The position numbers and the translations under genes were made by a program. Below, piece after piece: positions 1 through 12,329 of a DNA stretch of 64,000 bases. The stretch lies in the NCBI RefSeq assembly GCF_031755915.1, contig NC_083388.1, positions 25,203,001 to 25,267,000 on the forward strand. The letters are read 5' to 3'. How positions within the stretch are numbered: position 1 is the stretch's first letter; each line of letters opens with the position of its first letter. A model generated the notes under the pieces. That model was not told the DNA's origin. It searched no databases and was given only the letters and a program-made list of their open reading frames with translations. The stretch comes from Ziziphus jujuba (taxonomy: Eukaryota; Streptophyta; Magnoliopsida; Rosales; Rhamnaceae).

Positions 1-178
1 AACAAATTGGACGAAATATTATAACTGAAAAATGAGATAATGGTATACAATACCGTTCTTCGTATTTTAAAAATGAATATGAATCCAACAATAGGGAAAC
101 ACATATTGCAACCCTTATTAAAATGTAAAGCTAACACATAGTTTATGAATTCAATGGAATCCTCTAATATAATTAGGA

Positions 179-540
179 GCTAATTGTTGTCAACTGCTTC
201 TGAAGATAGTCAATGATATTCTTGTCAACTTGGAAGGCCTTGGTGAGCACATTAGGATTAATACGAGGATCTGAATCAAACACAGAGTCAGTAATGGTGA
301 TTACTCCTGCATTTTGTGCTCAGATCGGCGAAGGCTACTGCATTGCTATTTCCCCTGTTGAATTGGAAGTGAATGAGACCAACTGGGAATACAAATACAT
401 CTCCCTTGTTAAGGATTTTCGTACAGAGGCGGTTATCATCTGGGATGGATGTTACGATCCATGCATTAATTGGATATGAAGGATGAAGAGAATGTTATCA
501 TCTTGGTTGGATGTTACAGTCCATGCATCGGAGATGAAGG
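179..540 (-). pseudogene. Germin-like protein pseudogene 1, exon 2 remnant
   Basis: The minus strand matches the C-terminal half of exon 2 of the intact germin-like genes at 27 and 31 kb, from the germin box 2 region to the VDNN tail. Six bases are lost just before the terminal VDNN codons. An indel disrupts the stretch that in intact copies encodes the SSQNAG segment. Homology breaks down near 480-540, before germin box 1 is reached. The matching exon 1 remnant lies at 4,401-4,540, on the far side of a solo LTR. It cannot encode a working cupin. The assignment rests on direct similarity to the intact paralogues in this window. Confidence 0.85.
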
Positions 541-1279
541 GTGAATATAATATTCCTTGGAGTGTTTTTTTTAATTATTATACATAACAATTAGAAGATT
601 AAAGTAGTGCTGTTTGTATGCTCATCATATCCATAATTACAAGGTCATGGATTATTCATTAGAATTAAAAGAGAAACATATTATCTACTTCAGCTAATAT
701 ATTTATGAATAAGAATTACTATTGCAACAACTCTTTTCAATATTGCATTTATATAATTTCTATCTTGCGTTTCAAGCATTACATTAGAATTTAGAGGACT
801 AGCTATCAGAAAACCTTGTAGACTGTATCTATGAGAGTACAAAATTTTCTTCAGGTGGAAATTAATTTAGCATTCATTTCTATTGGCAAAGTCTCTAAAA
901 TAATTATCACCAAATACTTTTCTATTGACAAAGTCTTTAAAATAATTATCACCAAATACTCTGGTACAAAATATTAAAGTAATTACCAAATTAAAATCAT
1001 GAATTACTATTCCAATAAAGACGGCATTCATCACTCGCACCCTAAAATGATTATACGATCACGTCTTAGTAGTGTCATACATTGTTGGGTTTCTTTCCCT
1101 TTTAACTCATCTCTAATCATGTCTAGTACATTATATTTGGAAAAGATTAAGGGATTTAACACTTTTTTTGACTCCAAATTTCAACCAAATATGATTCTAC
1201 TTGACCATTAAAAAAACAAAAATGTTTCATACATCATACTAATCAATTAACAAAAATGACATAATAATTATACAATCAT
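541..1279. other. Non-coding AT-rich stretch between pseudogene and solo LTR
   Basis: No gene seen. Parts resemble duplicated intergenic DNA near 33,430-33,650 (for example the stretch around 700-850), so this is rearranged spacer of the germin-like array. A short internal direct repeat occurs near 880-960, where the phrase ending in AATAATTATCACCAAATACT is present twice. Confidence 0.6.
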
Positions 1280-4200
1280 TGTCAGGACCCGTCCAGAATT
1301 CCTTCCCCGGAACCCTAGACAGCCCTGATCCCAGGGAAACCCTACCGGACCCTCCAACGGAAAATCCGACAGAGCCTCCCCTAAGGGATTTACTTACCAC
1401 AAATTACCTGCACTGAAAACACACTTCTAAAAACATCTCCTTATTCCTCCCACAAACTTCAAATTATTCCACAAATTCCAGCACTTCTCAAAAGCAACAA
1501 CAGTCCAGTGCATAAATAAAACAGAAGTATCCCAATAGTATACAGAGCTTTAAGAAGTGCTAAACAACATAAATACAACAAGGCTGAAAAGAAATAATAC
1601 ACTGAAATGAAAGAGTACAGAAGTACTTCTCGAAACACAACAGCAGCGGAAAACTTGGTTCGCTCCGGAAGAACGTCTACCACCACTTGCACCTAAGGGA
1701 ACGAAATTTAAGAGTGTGAGATGCTAATCATCTCCGTGAGTAACCCGAACTACTGAACACCTTTTGTGATAATAAAACTAATAGTAATAGCAATTAAGGA
1801 ATAGAACAAATACCAACAATTAATAAATAAATAAATAATATTAACGGTTGGAAAATAATAATTTCCCTCAAAACTCTCACCAATCGCTCCGTTTGAAATG
1901 TTCCCTTTTTAAAACCTTTTCGCAAAACCCAATGTACATACCTCCCAAAAACCAAGGGATTAAACCATTTGATATACAAAAAATAGAAACATACCCCAAA
2001 TATATAATAAAAATATAATAAATTATATTAAATAAATTTGAACACCTTTGGGGTTTAAACCATTATTTGCAATTTACACCGACAATTACACCTGATGCAC
2101 CACACCATATACCGGTGATGCCCTTCGATACCCAGCGTCCCGAGCACCGACTGGCGAGGGGTTAAAGAGAGAAACCTGCAGTGGTCACTTCGGCGTCCCG
2201 GCAGTACCGACTGCTAAAAACCATCACCCGGCCAAGGAGGGGGGCGGCTGTGGCCAATAACAACTTGCCTGCCCACGGTCCAATGGCAACTCACGGGTGA
2301 AGTAAAAACCGTACGCTAAACCAGATAATAACCGTGCACTACCACGTGTCCATACACCATACACCAGAACACCAATACTGTATGAGTGCGTCTAAAAATA
2401 AACAATAATAACCAACCGTACCGTTTTTCCAAAAACCACCGTGGGAAGTATACCAAATTTTCACAAAACACCATCCCACATATTTTTATTCAACAACCCG
2501 GTACGAAACAGCGATAATCAACAAACCACAATTTTCCTCGAAATACGAGATGCAACCATAAAAATACCGCGGGCATAATTTATAAAATTAAACTAATATT
2601 TTCGTAAAATATTTAACCCAATTATGCCAGGAAATTATTACTTAAAATCACGTACAATTAATACCGAAATCCACTTTGCTCATGCATAATAAATAAATTA
2701 AACCATAATAAAACGATAATTAAATCACACCACATGAGCATAATTTAAATACCAATTTAAATACCAATTAAACATAATTAATTGCCCAAAAATGATATAA
2801 AATCCAGACACAATCAATTACTGAAAATACTTACTCATGTGTAATAAATACCGTTTAATCACAATATAATAATAATCGGGAATTTCTAATGACCCAAAAT
2901 TTCATTTAACACCAATGGGTAAAATAATATATATATATATAATATATTTAAAATACACCACATGAGCACAAATTACAGATATCAAATTAATACCACATAA
3001 ATACAATTAATTACCCCAAAAATATTTTTAAAGGTGGGTCACTCACCTGGAGCACGTAATTAACCTATGATCCACCACGGGATCAATTCTACGACTCACC
3101 GGTGCTCCTAGAACAAAATTCACAGACAGTCAAATAAATTAATATTTTATTCGGGTAATTAATACCCGGTACCCGGGGGCTTAAACGCAAACGTTAACCA
3201 AAATAGGCGAATAATATACCGAATCGAAGCTCGTGGGACGAGGATCACAAATCCGGTCTCCATCGACCCCAATTCCGCCGGAGGTGGCCGGAAAGGTTCG
3301 GCCGGTTTTCAATTCCTCGTATCTCGCAAACCACTTCGAATTTTTGAGATTGGAGGCCATTTTTGAACTCAGGGGATCCAAAATAGGGGGAGAGGAGGCT
3401 CAATTTGGATTGGGCTGGCCGGAAAACACAAGAAAAGAGGAGAGAGAAATTCCGGCGGCCGGCGCCTTCTCCAGCCCGATCGGCGCGCATCTGGCGGCGG
3501 CTGGCCGTGAAAATTGGCGGCCGAGCTCGCCTCCTCCTTCCGCACGTCACTAGCCGGCGCGTGTACTGTATGAGTGGCCGGAATTTGAAAAATACAGTGA
3601 GAGAGAGGGACGGTCGGTGGGAGAAAAAAAATAACTGTTGTGTGTTTTTTTTTGGTGGCTCGGGGAAGAAGAAGGAAAAAAGGAAAAAAGAAAAGAAAAA
3701 GAAAAGAAATGGTGTTTTCCCACGTGGGGAAAAGAAAAGAAAAAGAAAAAGAAAAAGAAAAGAAAAAGGAAAAGAAAGAGAAAAGGAAAAAAATAATTAA
3801 ATAATATTAATAATAATATTATTATTTAAAATAATAATAAAAATAATTTGATTTTACACATGGTTGACATGTGGCATTTCACCATGGTGACACATGGCCA
3901 CCTTCATTGAGTCACACGTGGCACATCGTTATGCGTGTAAAAATAATATTAAAATAATACGGTATTTGAAAAACTTTACAGGTCCATAACTTTCAAACCA
4001 CATGTCCAAATCGAACGTGCCGCTAGTCTACAGACTCGTATCGACGAGCACTTCACAACCATGCATGAATAAAATGTCAACTTCGGCACCCCTTGGACAG
4101 TTTGGACCTCAACTTGTTTTGCTCAAAACTTTCAAACCGTAGCTCCGTTTTCAACGTGCTACCAGTCTACGAACTCGTGCCAACGTGTACTTCGTAATGG

Positions 4201-4319
4201 TACCTCAGTCAACCTAGAATTCCAACCGGATCAAAAAGTCAACTTTTGACCCCTTCGGTCAAAGGTCAACCTCGGTCAACGTGCACGGATTCCGGTGCGA
4301 TTTGGGACGGGGTGTTACA
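1280..4319 (-). mobile_element. Solo LTR (S1) of the long-LTR Ty3/gypsy family
   Basis: Read on the minus strand it begins TGTAACACCCCGTCCC at 4,319 and ends CCTGACA at 1,280. The length is 3,040 bp. It is flanked by a perfect 5-bp TSD, ATCAT, at 1,275-1,279 and 4,320-4,324. TG..CA ends plus a 5-bp duplication are the signature of an LTR retroelement. No internal region, primer site or second LTR is present, so it is a solo LTR. It contains the GC-rich segment (about 3,240-3,560), purine-rich tracts (3,600-3,800) and the conserved block near 2,100-2,300 seen in the other copies. Short reading frames in the GC-rich part are not shared in a coding-like way. Confidence 0.93.
3047..3107 (-). other. 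Conserved 61-nt splice-bordered hairpin segment in LTR S1
   Basis: On the minus strand it is preceded by TTCTAG and followed by GTGAGTGACCCACC. It starts GAGCAC, ends GTGCTCCAG and holds an inner inverted repeat (TGATCC ... GGATCA). The same 61-nt length recurs in five other LTR copies here (6,893; 8,660; 15,465; 22,280; 39,793). It is either a micro-exon or a structured RNA/DNA element. Confidence 0.6.
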
Positions 4320-4400
4320 ATCATTGGTTAATATTAAGTTCTCTTAAATTAATCCTAATCCTATGGCTCAAATCTTGCTCGGATGATGATGATGTTTGGG

Positions 4401-4540
4401 ATAAGAGGCTGAGGCAAAGGAGGAGGCCAAAGCCAAGATAACAATTGCATTTTACAGAGACTGCTTGTACTAAGTATTCTTGTAGCATAATGCAAAGTAA
4501 GAGATGAAAAATCCTAGTGGAAACCATGGCTATTTTTAGA
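4401..4540 (-). pseudogene. Germin-like protein pseudogene 1, exon 1 and leader remnant
   Basis: On the minus strand, 4,401-4,439 reads as the end of the germin signal peptide ([11 protein letters not shown]) and then degenerates instead of continuing into the PLQDFC segment. The following leader and TATA region (4,490-4,540) matches the 5' flank of the intact genes. The TATA position reads TAAAAATAG where the functional copies have TATAAATA. Together with 179-540 this was one gene, later split by solo LTR S1 and other rearrangement. Confidence 0.65.
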
Positions 4541-5510
4541 TTGAAGCAGATAGGAGATTTGAAAAAATCTCTATCTAATGGCTATCGATTTAGTCTCCTA
4601 ATCAAGGTAGAACCATTTTTTTTTATAAATAATTCCCTCATGATATTATGCTTTCAGCATTGAAATTTTGGCCATATAGAAATGGTTATTTTCTTTTCTT
4701 CACGTGCTGTCCCTCTTCCTTTGATTTATTATTGTAGTCATTTTGTTATTTTGACTAGAAGTTCAATCTTATTGGGACACCTAATTGCCATACTCGGTGA
4801 ATCGTGTGGACTAAAATTTTCTGTTGACATTGTTGCTGTGCATTCGTTTGATTAATTCAGTAAAACAAAAATCAACATTATTTTGGTGTTTTATAAGAAT
4901 ATATAAATTAATTAAATTGATTAATGATCACATATATCATAAATAAAAAATATAAATAAAAATAAAAACGAGTCAAAAATTTTATATTTTGGTGCTTTCA
5001 GAATCTTTGTTCTCAAGAAAATTTGTCTTTGCTGTCACTTTGCATATTGGGTAATATTAATTAATTAGCTTATGTTGTCAAAAAAATCGATTAGCTTATA
5101 TAATATTTCTGGAAAATTAGAAATAAATAATTGCAGTCATTATTTCATATAAAATATTTTTATTAATTAAGGCGTTTTTTTTCTCTCTTTTTTTTTTTTT
5201 TTGGTGGGATCAGATAAAGGCATTTGGTTCTTATATTACAATTTATGCCTTGGGTGCCATGGGTTGAAGGGAATATATATATATATATATTGCTGAAAAT
5301 TGGCTCAGGCATCAAATTATACGTATGATGAAAGTGGAATTCGACAAGTAATCAGATTAATTTTTAATTTAAGAGGACCGGGGCCATTCATGCTTTTCTG
5401 CGTTGTCCTATAAAACTTTGATATTGACTCATCTATTCACATAAAATTTGAAGAAATGGGTATTAATTTCAATTACTAAGTACCAAAAGATCAACCAAAA
5501 TGACCAAATT
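4541..5510. repeat. Duplicated intergenic spacer of the germin-like array
   Basis: No gene. Segment 5,020-5,270 is similar to 33,220-33,420. Segment 5,330-5,510 is similar to 29,145-29,330. These are parts of the tandem duplication unit that carries each germin-like gene. An (AT)n run lies near 5,273-5,290. Confidence 0.7.
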
Positions 5511-6892
5511 TGTAACACCCCGTCCCGAATCATGTTGGAATTTTTACACGTTGACCAAGGTTGACTGTTGACTGTTGAGTTTGACGGTGAGCGTTGACCG
5601 AAGGGGTCAAACGTTGACTTTTTGACCTAAATGGAATTCTAGGTTGACTGAGGTACCGTTACAAAGTACATGTTGGCACGAGTTCATAGACTAGTAGCAC
5701 GTTGAAAACGGAGCTACGGTTTGAAAGTTATAAGCAAAACAAGTTGAGGTCCAAACTGTCCAAAGGATGTCAGAGTTGACTTTTTATTTATGGGGAAATG
5801 AGCTTTGACTCATGCATGGTTGTGAAGTGCTCATCGATACGAGTTCATAGACTAGCGGCACGCTTAAAACGGACATCCGGTTAAAAAGTTATGGACGCGT
5901 AAAGTTTGCCGGATACCGTAATATTTTAATGTTTTTAAGTCGATAAACAGTGAAATGCCACATGTCGTCACCTGATTGGTCCATGTGGATGAACAGTGTC
6001 ACCACTGTGGCTTTTATTTGACAAAAATCTTGGGGAAGAGAGAGAGGAGAGAGAGAGAGAGAGAAACCGACCGGCCACCGAAATCTTCAAATTTTTCGGC
6101 CGATTCTCATTACACGCGCCTGCCAGACGGAAGCCTCTCTCCATTTCCGGCCAAACCCCAAAATTTCAAGGCCGTTGGCCGCCGGACGCGCCCGAATCGA
6201 GGCGCCGAAGCTCGGCAGCGATTTTTCCCTCCACCACCGGCCACCACCGTTTGCCCTGTTTTCGGCCATTTTTAGGCCACACGCGCCAGCCACCCCTCAC
6301 CACCTCCTCAATTCTGGCCTACCCACCAAATTTCACGGCCACCGGACCTCCAACGCGCCGGGATCGGAGCGTTTTCCGGCGAGGGACCGAAAATCTTCAA
6401 ACCCCGATTTCTCCGCCATCCGGCCTCCGTTTGCCTCACCGTTGGTCCCGTTGGAACCCTCTCCCCTTGATCTACAAAACCGCCAAAAATCTCAGCCAAC
6501 GGCCACCGCACGCGCCGCCGCCGGCGACGGTTGTCGGTGACCGCGGCGGCTCGTCGGAAGTTACTGTTCCGGTGAGTACCCAGTTGTACCGCCGGTCCTT
6601 GTCCACTGTTTCTAACCTCCTGAATCCAAATCCGGCATCCTTTTCTGCCAATTTGTGATGGTTTGAGAGAATCAAAGAGTTGAATTCCGGAAGCTTTCCG
6701 GCGAGATTCCGGCCGCCTCGGGTCTGATCACCGGAAAGTAAGACCAAATCCGTGATCCTCGTTCCACGAGCTTCAATTCGGTATACTATTCGACCATTTT
6801 GGTTAACGTTTGTGTTTAACCCCCCGGGTACCGGATATTATTTACCCGAATAAAATATTAATTTATTTGACTGTGTGTGAACTGTGTTCTAG

Positions 6893-6953
6893 GAGCACGG
6901 GTGAGTCATGGAATTGATCCCATGGTAGATCATGGTTTAATTGTGTGCTCCAG
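6893..6953 (+). other. Conserved 61-nt splice-bordered hairpin segment in LTR A
   Basis: Preceded by TGTTCTAG and followed by GTGAGTGACCCACC. It starts GAGCAC and ends GTGCTCCAG. The inner stem is GATCCC/TAGATC, one base weaker than in the other copies. The length is exactly 61 nt. Confidence 0.6.
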
Positions 6954-7378
6954 GTGAGTGACCCACCTTTAAAAATATTTTGGACAATTAATTATGTTTA
7001 ATTGGTATTTAAATTATGCTCATGTGGTACAATTTAGTTATGGTTTTATTGTGATTTAATTTATTTATTATGCATGAGCAAAGTATATTTCGATAATAGT
7101 GGTACGTGGTTTTAAGTATTATTTTGGGCATAATTGGTTTAAATATTTTATGAAAATATTTGTTAAATTGGTGGTTTAATTTTATAATTATGCCCATGGT
7201 ATTCTATCTGTTGAACCTCCTATTACGAGAAAATTATGGTTTATTTGTTATCGATGTTTTTGTACCGGTTTGTTAAATAAAAATATGTAGGATGGTAAGT
7301 GTGAAAATTTAATATATTTCCCACGGTAATTTTGGAAAACGGTACGGTTGGTTTAATAATTATTTTAGACGCACTCAT

Positions 7379-10300
7379 TGTAACACCCCGTCCCGAACCA
7401 TGTCGGAATTTTTGCACGTTGATCGAGGTTAACCGTTGACCGTTGACCGAAGGGGTCAAAAGTTGACTTTTTGACCCAGTTGGAATTCTAGGTTGACTGA
7501 GATACTGTTACAGATTACACGTTGGCACGAGTTCATAGACTAGTAGCACGTTGAAAATGGAGCTACGGTTTGAAAGTTATGAGCAAAACAAGTTGGGGTC
7601 CAAACTGTCCAGGGGGTGCCGGAGTTGACTTTTTATTCATGCAAGGTTGAGCTTTGACTCATGCATGGTTGTAAAGTGTTTGTTGATACGAGTCCGTAGA
7701 CTAGCGGCACGTTCGATTTGGACATGTGGTTTGAAAGTTATGGACCTGTAGAATTTTTCAAATACCGTATTATTTTAATATTATTTTTAAACACGTAACG
7801 ATGTGCCACGTGTGACTTAATGAAGATGACCATGTGTCACCATGTTGAGAAGCCACATGTCAACCATGTGTAATATCAAATTATTTTTATTATTATTTAA
7901 AATAATAATATTATTATTTGATTATTTAATTATTTTTATTTTTATTTCTTTTTATTTTCCTTTTTCTTTTTCTTTTTCTTTTTCTTTTTCTTTTCTTTTC
8001 CCCACGTGGGAAAACACCTTCTTTTTTTTTCTTTTCTTTTTTCTTTTTCTTTTCCCTTTCTTCCCTTCTTCTTCCCCGAGCCCGTCAAAACAAAACGCAG
8101 AATTTTTTTTTTCTCCCTCTCTCTCTCCTTTGACTCTCTCCCTCTCTCTGTTTGACCGACCGGTTGGCCGGACTTCAGTCGCCAAAATTCCATAAGCGCC
8201 GGCCACCGGTGTAGCCCACCTCCTCGCGACCTCGGCCCTCAAATTTCCCGGCCAATCGCCGCCGGACGCGCCCAGATCGGGCCGGTGAAGCCGGCGGCGA
8301 CCGGTTATGTTTGTCCGGCGATTCTCGCCGTTTCCGACCAACCCAGCCCTACCCATACCCATATTCCACCATTTTCGACCCCTCTGAGTCTGTTTCCGGG
8401 GTTAGATTGCCCAAAATCCCCACCGTTTGAAAGATCCCTCAAGTTTAAAACCGACCGAAGCTTTCTGGCCAAATTCCGGCCACCTCCGGCGGAATTGGGG
8501 CCGATGGAGACCGGTAATGCGCTCCTCGTTCCACGAGCTTCGATTCGGTATATTATTCGCCTATTTTGGATAACGTTTGTGTTTGACCCCACGGGTACCG
8601 GGTATTATTTACCCGAATAAAATATTAATTTATTTGACTGTGTGTGAATTGTGTTCTAGGAGCACCGGTGAGACGTGGAATTGATCCCATGGTGGATCAT
8701 AGTTTAATTGCGTGCTCCAGGTTAGTGACCCACCTTTGAAAATGTTTTTAGGGTAATTAATTGTAATTATGTAGTATTAATTTGATAACTGTAATTGGTG
8801 CTCATGTGGCGTATTTTAAATATAATCGGGAAAAATATTATTTTATATATATACTTACCTCTTGGTGCTAAATGAAATTTTGGGGTCATTAAGAAATTCC
8901 CGATTATTATTTTATTGTGATTAAATGGTATTTGTTACACATGAGCAAGTATTTTCAGTAATTAATTGCGTCTGGATTTTATATCATTTTTGGGCAATTA
9001 ATTGGTGTTTAATATGTATTTAAATTATGCTCATGTGGTACAATTTGGTTATGGTTTTATTGTGGTTTAATTTATTATTATGCATGAGCAAAGTGGATTT
9101 TGGTATTAATCGTACGTGGTTTTAAGTAATATTTTTCGGGCATAATTGGGTTAAATATTTTACGAAAATATTTGTTTAAATTTTATAAATTATGCCGCGG
9201 GTTTTTTTATGGTTGCATCTCGTATTTCGAGAAAATTGTGGTTTGTTTGTTATCGATGGTTCGTACTGATGTGTTTAATAAAAATATGTGGGATGGTAAG
9301 TGTGAGAATTTAATGTATTTCGCACCGTAATTTTGGAAAACGGTACGGTTGGTTAATAATGTTTATCTTTAGACGCACTCATACAGTATTGGTGTTCTGG
9401 TGTATGGACACGTGGTAGCACGCAGGTATTATGTGGTTTAGCACGCGGTTATTATTTCTCCCGTTGTTGCCATTGGACCGTGGGCAGGCAAGTTTGTTAT
9501 TGCGCACAGCTGCCCCCCTCCTTGGCCGGGAGATGGTTTCAGCAGCGGTACTGTCGGGACGCCGAAGTGCCGTTTGCAGGTTTCTCTCTTTAACCCCCCC
9601 CCGCCAGTCGGTGCCCGGGACGCTGGGTATCGGAGGGCATCACCGGTATATGGTGTGGTGCGTCAGGTGTAAATTGCAAATAATGTTTTAAACCCCAAAG
9701 GTGTTCAAAATTATTTACTATAATTTATTATATTTTAATTATATATTGGGGTATTTATTATTTATTGTTTATCAAATGGTTTAATCCCTTGGTTTTCGGG
9801 GAGTACGTACATCGGGTTTTGTGAAAATGTTTTAAAAAGGGGAACATTTCCAACTGAGTGAATAGTGAGGGTTTTGAGAGAAATTATTATTTCAATTGTT
9901 TATTTATTTATTTATGTAATTGTTCGGTATGGATTGATTAAATTCCTTTATTTTTATATTATTAATATTAAAGGTGTTCAGTAGTTAGGGTCACTCACTG
10001 AGATGATTAGCATCTCACACTCTTAAATTTCGTTCCCCTAGGTCCAGGTTGGAGACGTTGATTGTCCGGGGCGAGCCCAACGTCTCAGTTCGTTGCCAAA
10101 GGTTCAAGAAGTTTTTCTTCCCTTTTTTCCTCTCTGTCTTGTATTGCTTCCTTATCTGTCATTTTATAAATTCCACATTTATCTGTATAATGCTCTGTAT
10201 ACTGTATTGGAAGTGTAGTTGTTATTTATGCACTGGGTTGCTGCTGTTGTTATTTGAAGTGCTGAAATTTGTGGAATCAATTTGTAGTTTGTGGGAGGAA

Positions 10301-10465
10301 TAAGGGGATGTTTTTAGAAGTGTGTTTTCAGTGCAGGTAATTTTTGGTTAGTCCTACCCTTAAGGGAGATGCTGCCGGATTTTCCGTTGGAAGGTTCGGT
10401 GGTATTTCCCTGGGATCAGGGCTTGTCTAGGGTTTCGGGGAAGGAATTCTAGGCAGGTCCTGACA
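7379..10465 (+). mobile_element. Solo LTR (B), nested in LTR A
   Basis: It starts TGTAACACCCCGTCCC and ends GGTCCTGACA, 3,087 bp. The flanks are CTCAT (7,374-7,378) and CTTAT (10,466-10,470), a 5-bp TSD with one mismatch. Excising it rejoins the host LTR sequence CGCACTCATACAGTATTGG, which is uninterrupted in the other copies. Same family and orientation as A. It carries pyrimidine-rich tracts at 7,930-8,140, a GC-rich block at 8,150-8,530 and the 61-nt segment at 8,660. Confidence 0.93.
8660..8720 (+). other. Conserved 61-nt splice-bordered hairpin segment in LTR B
   Basis: Preceded by TGTTCTAG and followed by GTTAGTGACCCACC, so the donor-like border has one change (GTTAGT instead of GTGAGT). 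Inner stem TGATCC/GGATCA. Exactly 61 nt. Confidence 0.6.
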
Positions 10466-11548
10466 CTTATACAGTATTGGTGTTTTGGTGTATGTACACG
10501 TGGTTTAGCGCGCAAGTATTATGTGGTTTAGCGCGCAAGTATTATGTCTCCCGTGGTTGCCATTGGACCGTGGGCAGGCAAGTTTGATATTGGCCACAGC
10601 CGCCCATCCCTTGGCCGGGATGACGATTTCAGTTGCGGTACTGTCGGGACACCGAAGTGCCGTTTGCAAGTTTCTCTCTTTAATCTCCCCACCAGTCGGT
10701 GCTCGGGATGCTAGGTATCGGAGGGCATCACTGGTATATGGTGTGGTGCGTCAAGTGTAATTTTCAGATAAAGTTTCAAACCCCAAAGGTGTTCAAAAAT
10801 TATTTATTATAATTTATTACATTTTAATTATATATTGGGGTATTTATTTATTTATTGTTTATCAAATGTTTGATCCCTTCTTTTTCGGGAAGTACGAATA
10901 TCGGGTTTTGTGAAATCATTTTAAAAAGGGAACATTTCCAATGGAGTGATTGGTGAGAGTTTGAGGGAAAATTTTTATTTCCAACTGTTATTATTATTTA
11001 TTTATTAATTGTTGGTATTAATTCAATTCCCTTATTTGTTATTATTATTATTACTATCATTAAAAGTGTTCAGTAGTTAGGGTCACTCATTGAGATGATT
11101 AGCATCTCACGTTTTTAAGTTCCATTTCCTTAGGTGCAAGGGGTGGTAGACGTTCTTCCGGAGCGAGCCAATTCTCCGCTGCTATCATGTTTCGAGAAGT
11201 ACCTTTGTACTTATTCATTTCAGTTGTATTATTTCTTTCATCTTTGTTGTATTTCTGTTGATTAGCACTTCATAAAGCTCTGTATACTATTTGGACACTT
11301 ATGTTTTATTTATGCACTGGGCTGCTAATTATTGTGGTGAAGTTCTGTAAATTGTGGAATCAACTTGTAGTTTTGCGGGAGGAATAAGGGGGTGAATATA
11401 GAAGTGTGTTTTCAGTGCAGGTAATTTTTGGTAAGTCCTACCCTTAGGGGAGGTGCTGTCGGATTTTCCGTTGGAAGGTTCGGTGGTATTTCCCTGGGAT
11501 CAGGGCTTGTCTAGGATTCCGGGAGGGAATTCTGGACGGGTCCTGACA

Positions 11549-12329
11549 AAATTCCATAGAGTAAACTGTAAAATCACATGTACTAGATAATCATTTCGTT
11601 CAAATTGAATTATATAAAATGCCACATATTATTACATAAAACTTTTTGTTGCTACATTTTAATTTATCATATTTTTGTCACTGAAAGTAATTATATAGAG
11701 AAAACTGAAATTCAGGAGCATCATTTGGAACATACTTTTAAACTTATTCTATATGCTAAATTAATTTCTAGTAGTACTTCGCCCATGAATAGTCAAGCAG
11801 GGCCTCTATTTTTTCTGGTGGATAGTGGCTCGGAATAAATTGGAATACGATCAACATAAGACTAAAAAGGATCTAATATATAGACCAAAGCAAATGTATA
11901 AGTACTCAACAGCATCCATTTCTTTCATGTTTTGGTACTAAGTAATTATTTAGTAATATGAGCCCAAAAACCACCGACCATATATAATGTTAGTTAACGA
12001 AACTAACTTTGAAAATTCAAATAAAAAAGTCTTAAGCTAGCAGCGGTCAATGGGAGAAGTGTTAGTTGGATTTGGTGGGTCAGAAAGGAAAAAAAAATAG
12101 AGAAATCGTGACTTCGTGATTAAGACATAATTAGAACAATATCATATATATGTATAGTAATACCCAAAACAATTATAGAAAAAGGCATCCATTGGTCAAC
12201 CCTTCTACTTTTATCATAAATTATACTTTTATTGCAATAACTGCAACACATAGCAAACCTTATTAAATGAAAAAAGTACATAAGGATAGTTTATTAATCG
12301 ATGGTTGCTTCATATTATATAATAAGGGT
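11549..12329. repeat. Duplicated intergenic spacer of the germin-like array
   Basis: No gene. It continues the duplication unit interrupted by LTR A: 11,555-11,850 matches 29,330-29,600, and 11,760-11,840 also matches 33,130-33,190. The stretch 12,180-12,329 is the 3' flank of germin-like pseudogene 2. Confidence 0.65.

Larger units (their letters stand above)
5511..11548 (+). mobile_element. Solo LTR (A), interrupted by nested solo LTR B
   Basis: It starts TGTAACACCCCGTCCC at 5,511 and ends GGGTCCTGACA at 11,548, with a perfect TSD AAATT (5,506-5,510 and 11,549-11,553). Without the nested element it is about 2.95 kb. The paralogous duplicated segment near 29,318-29,345 runs through this junction without an insertion and so acts as an empty site. 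It has a GC-rich block at 6,060-6,760, the 61-nt segment at 6,893-6,953, and the conserved 3' block resumes at 10,466. No internal retrotransposon domains remain. Confidence 0.93.

Noticed and set aside
5996..6658. A 220-codon open frame in the GC-rich part of LTR A (and similar frames at 3,233-3,553, 8,285-8,620, 14,687-14,980 and 39,270-39,857)
   Set aside because: The frame, length and encoded residues differ between copies of the same LTR. They have no recognisable domain and reflect GC-rich sequence with few stops.
9431..9691. Open frame in the conserved LTR block (also 10,521-10,760 and 15,826-16,308)
   Set aside because: The block is conserved at DNA level in all LTR copies, but the frame is interrupted or shifted in most of them, so protein coding is unlikely.
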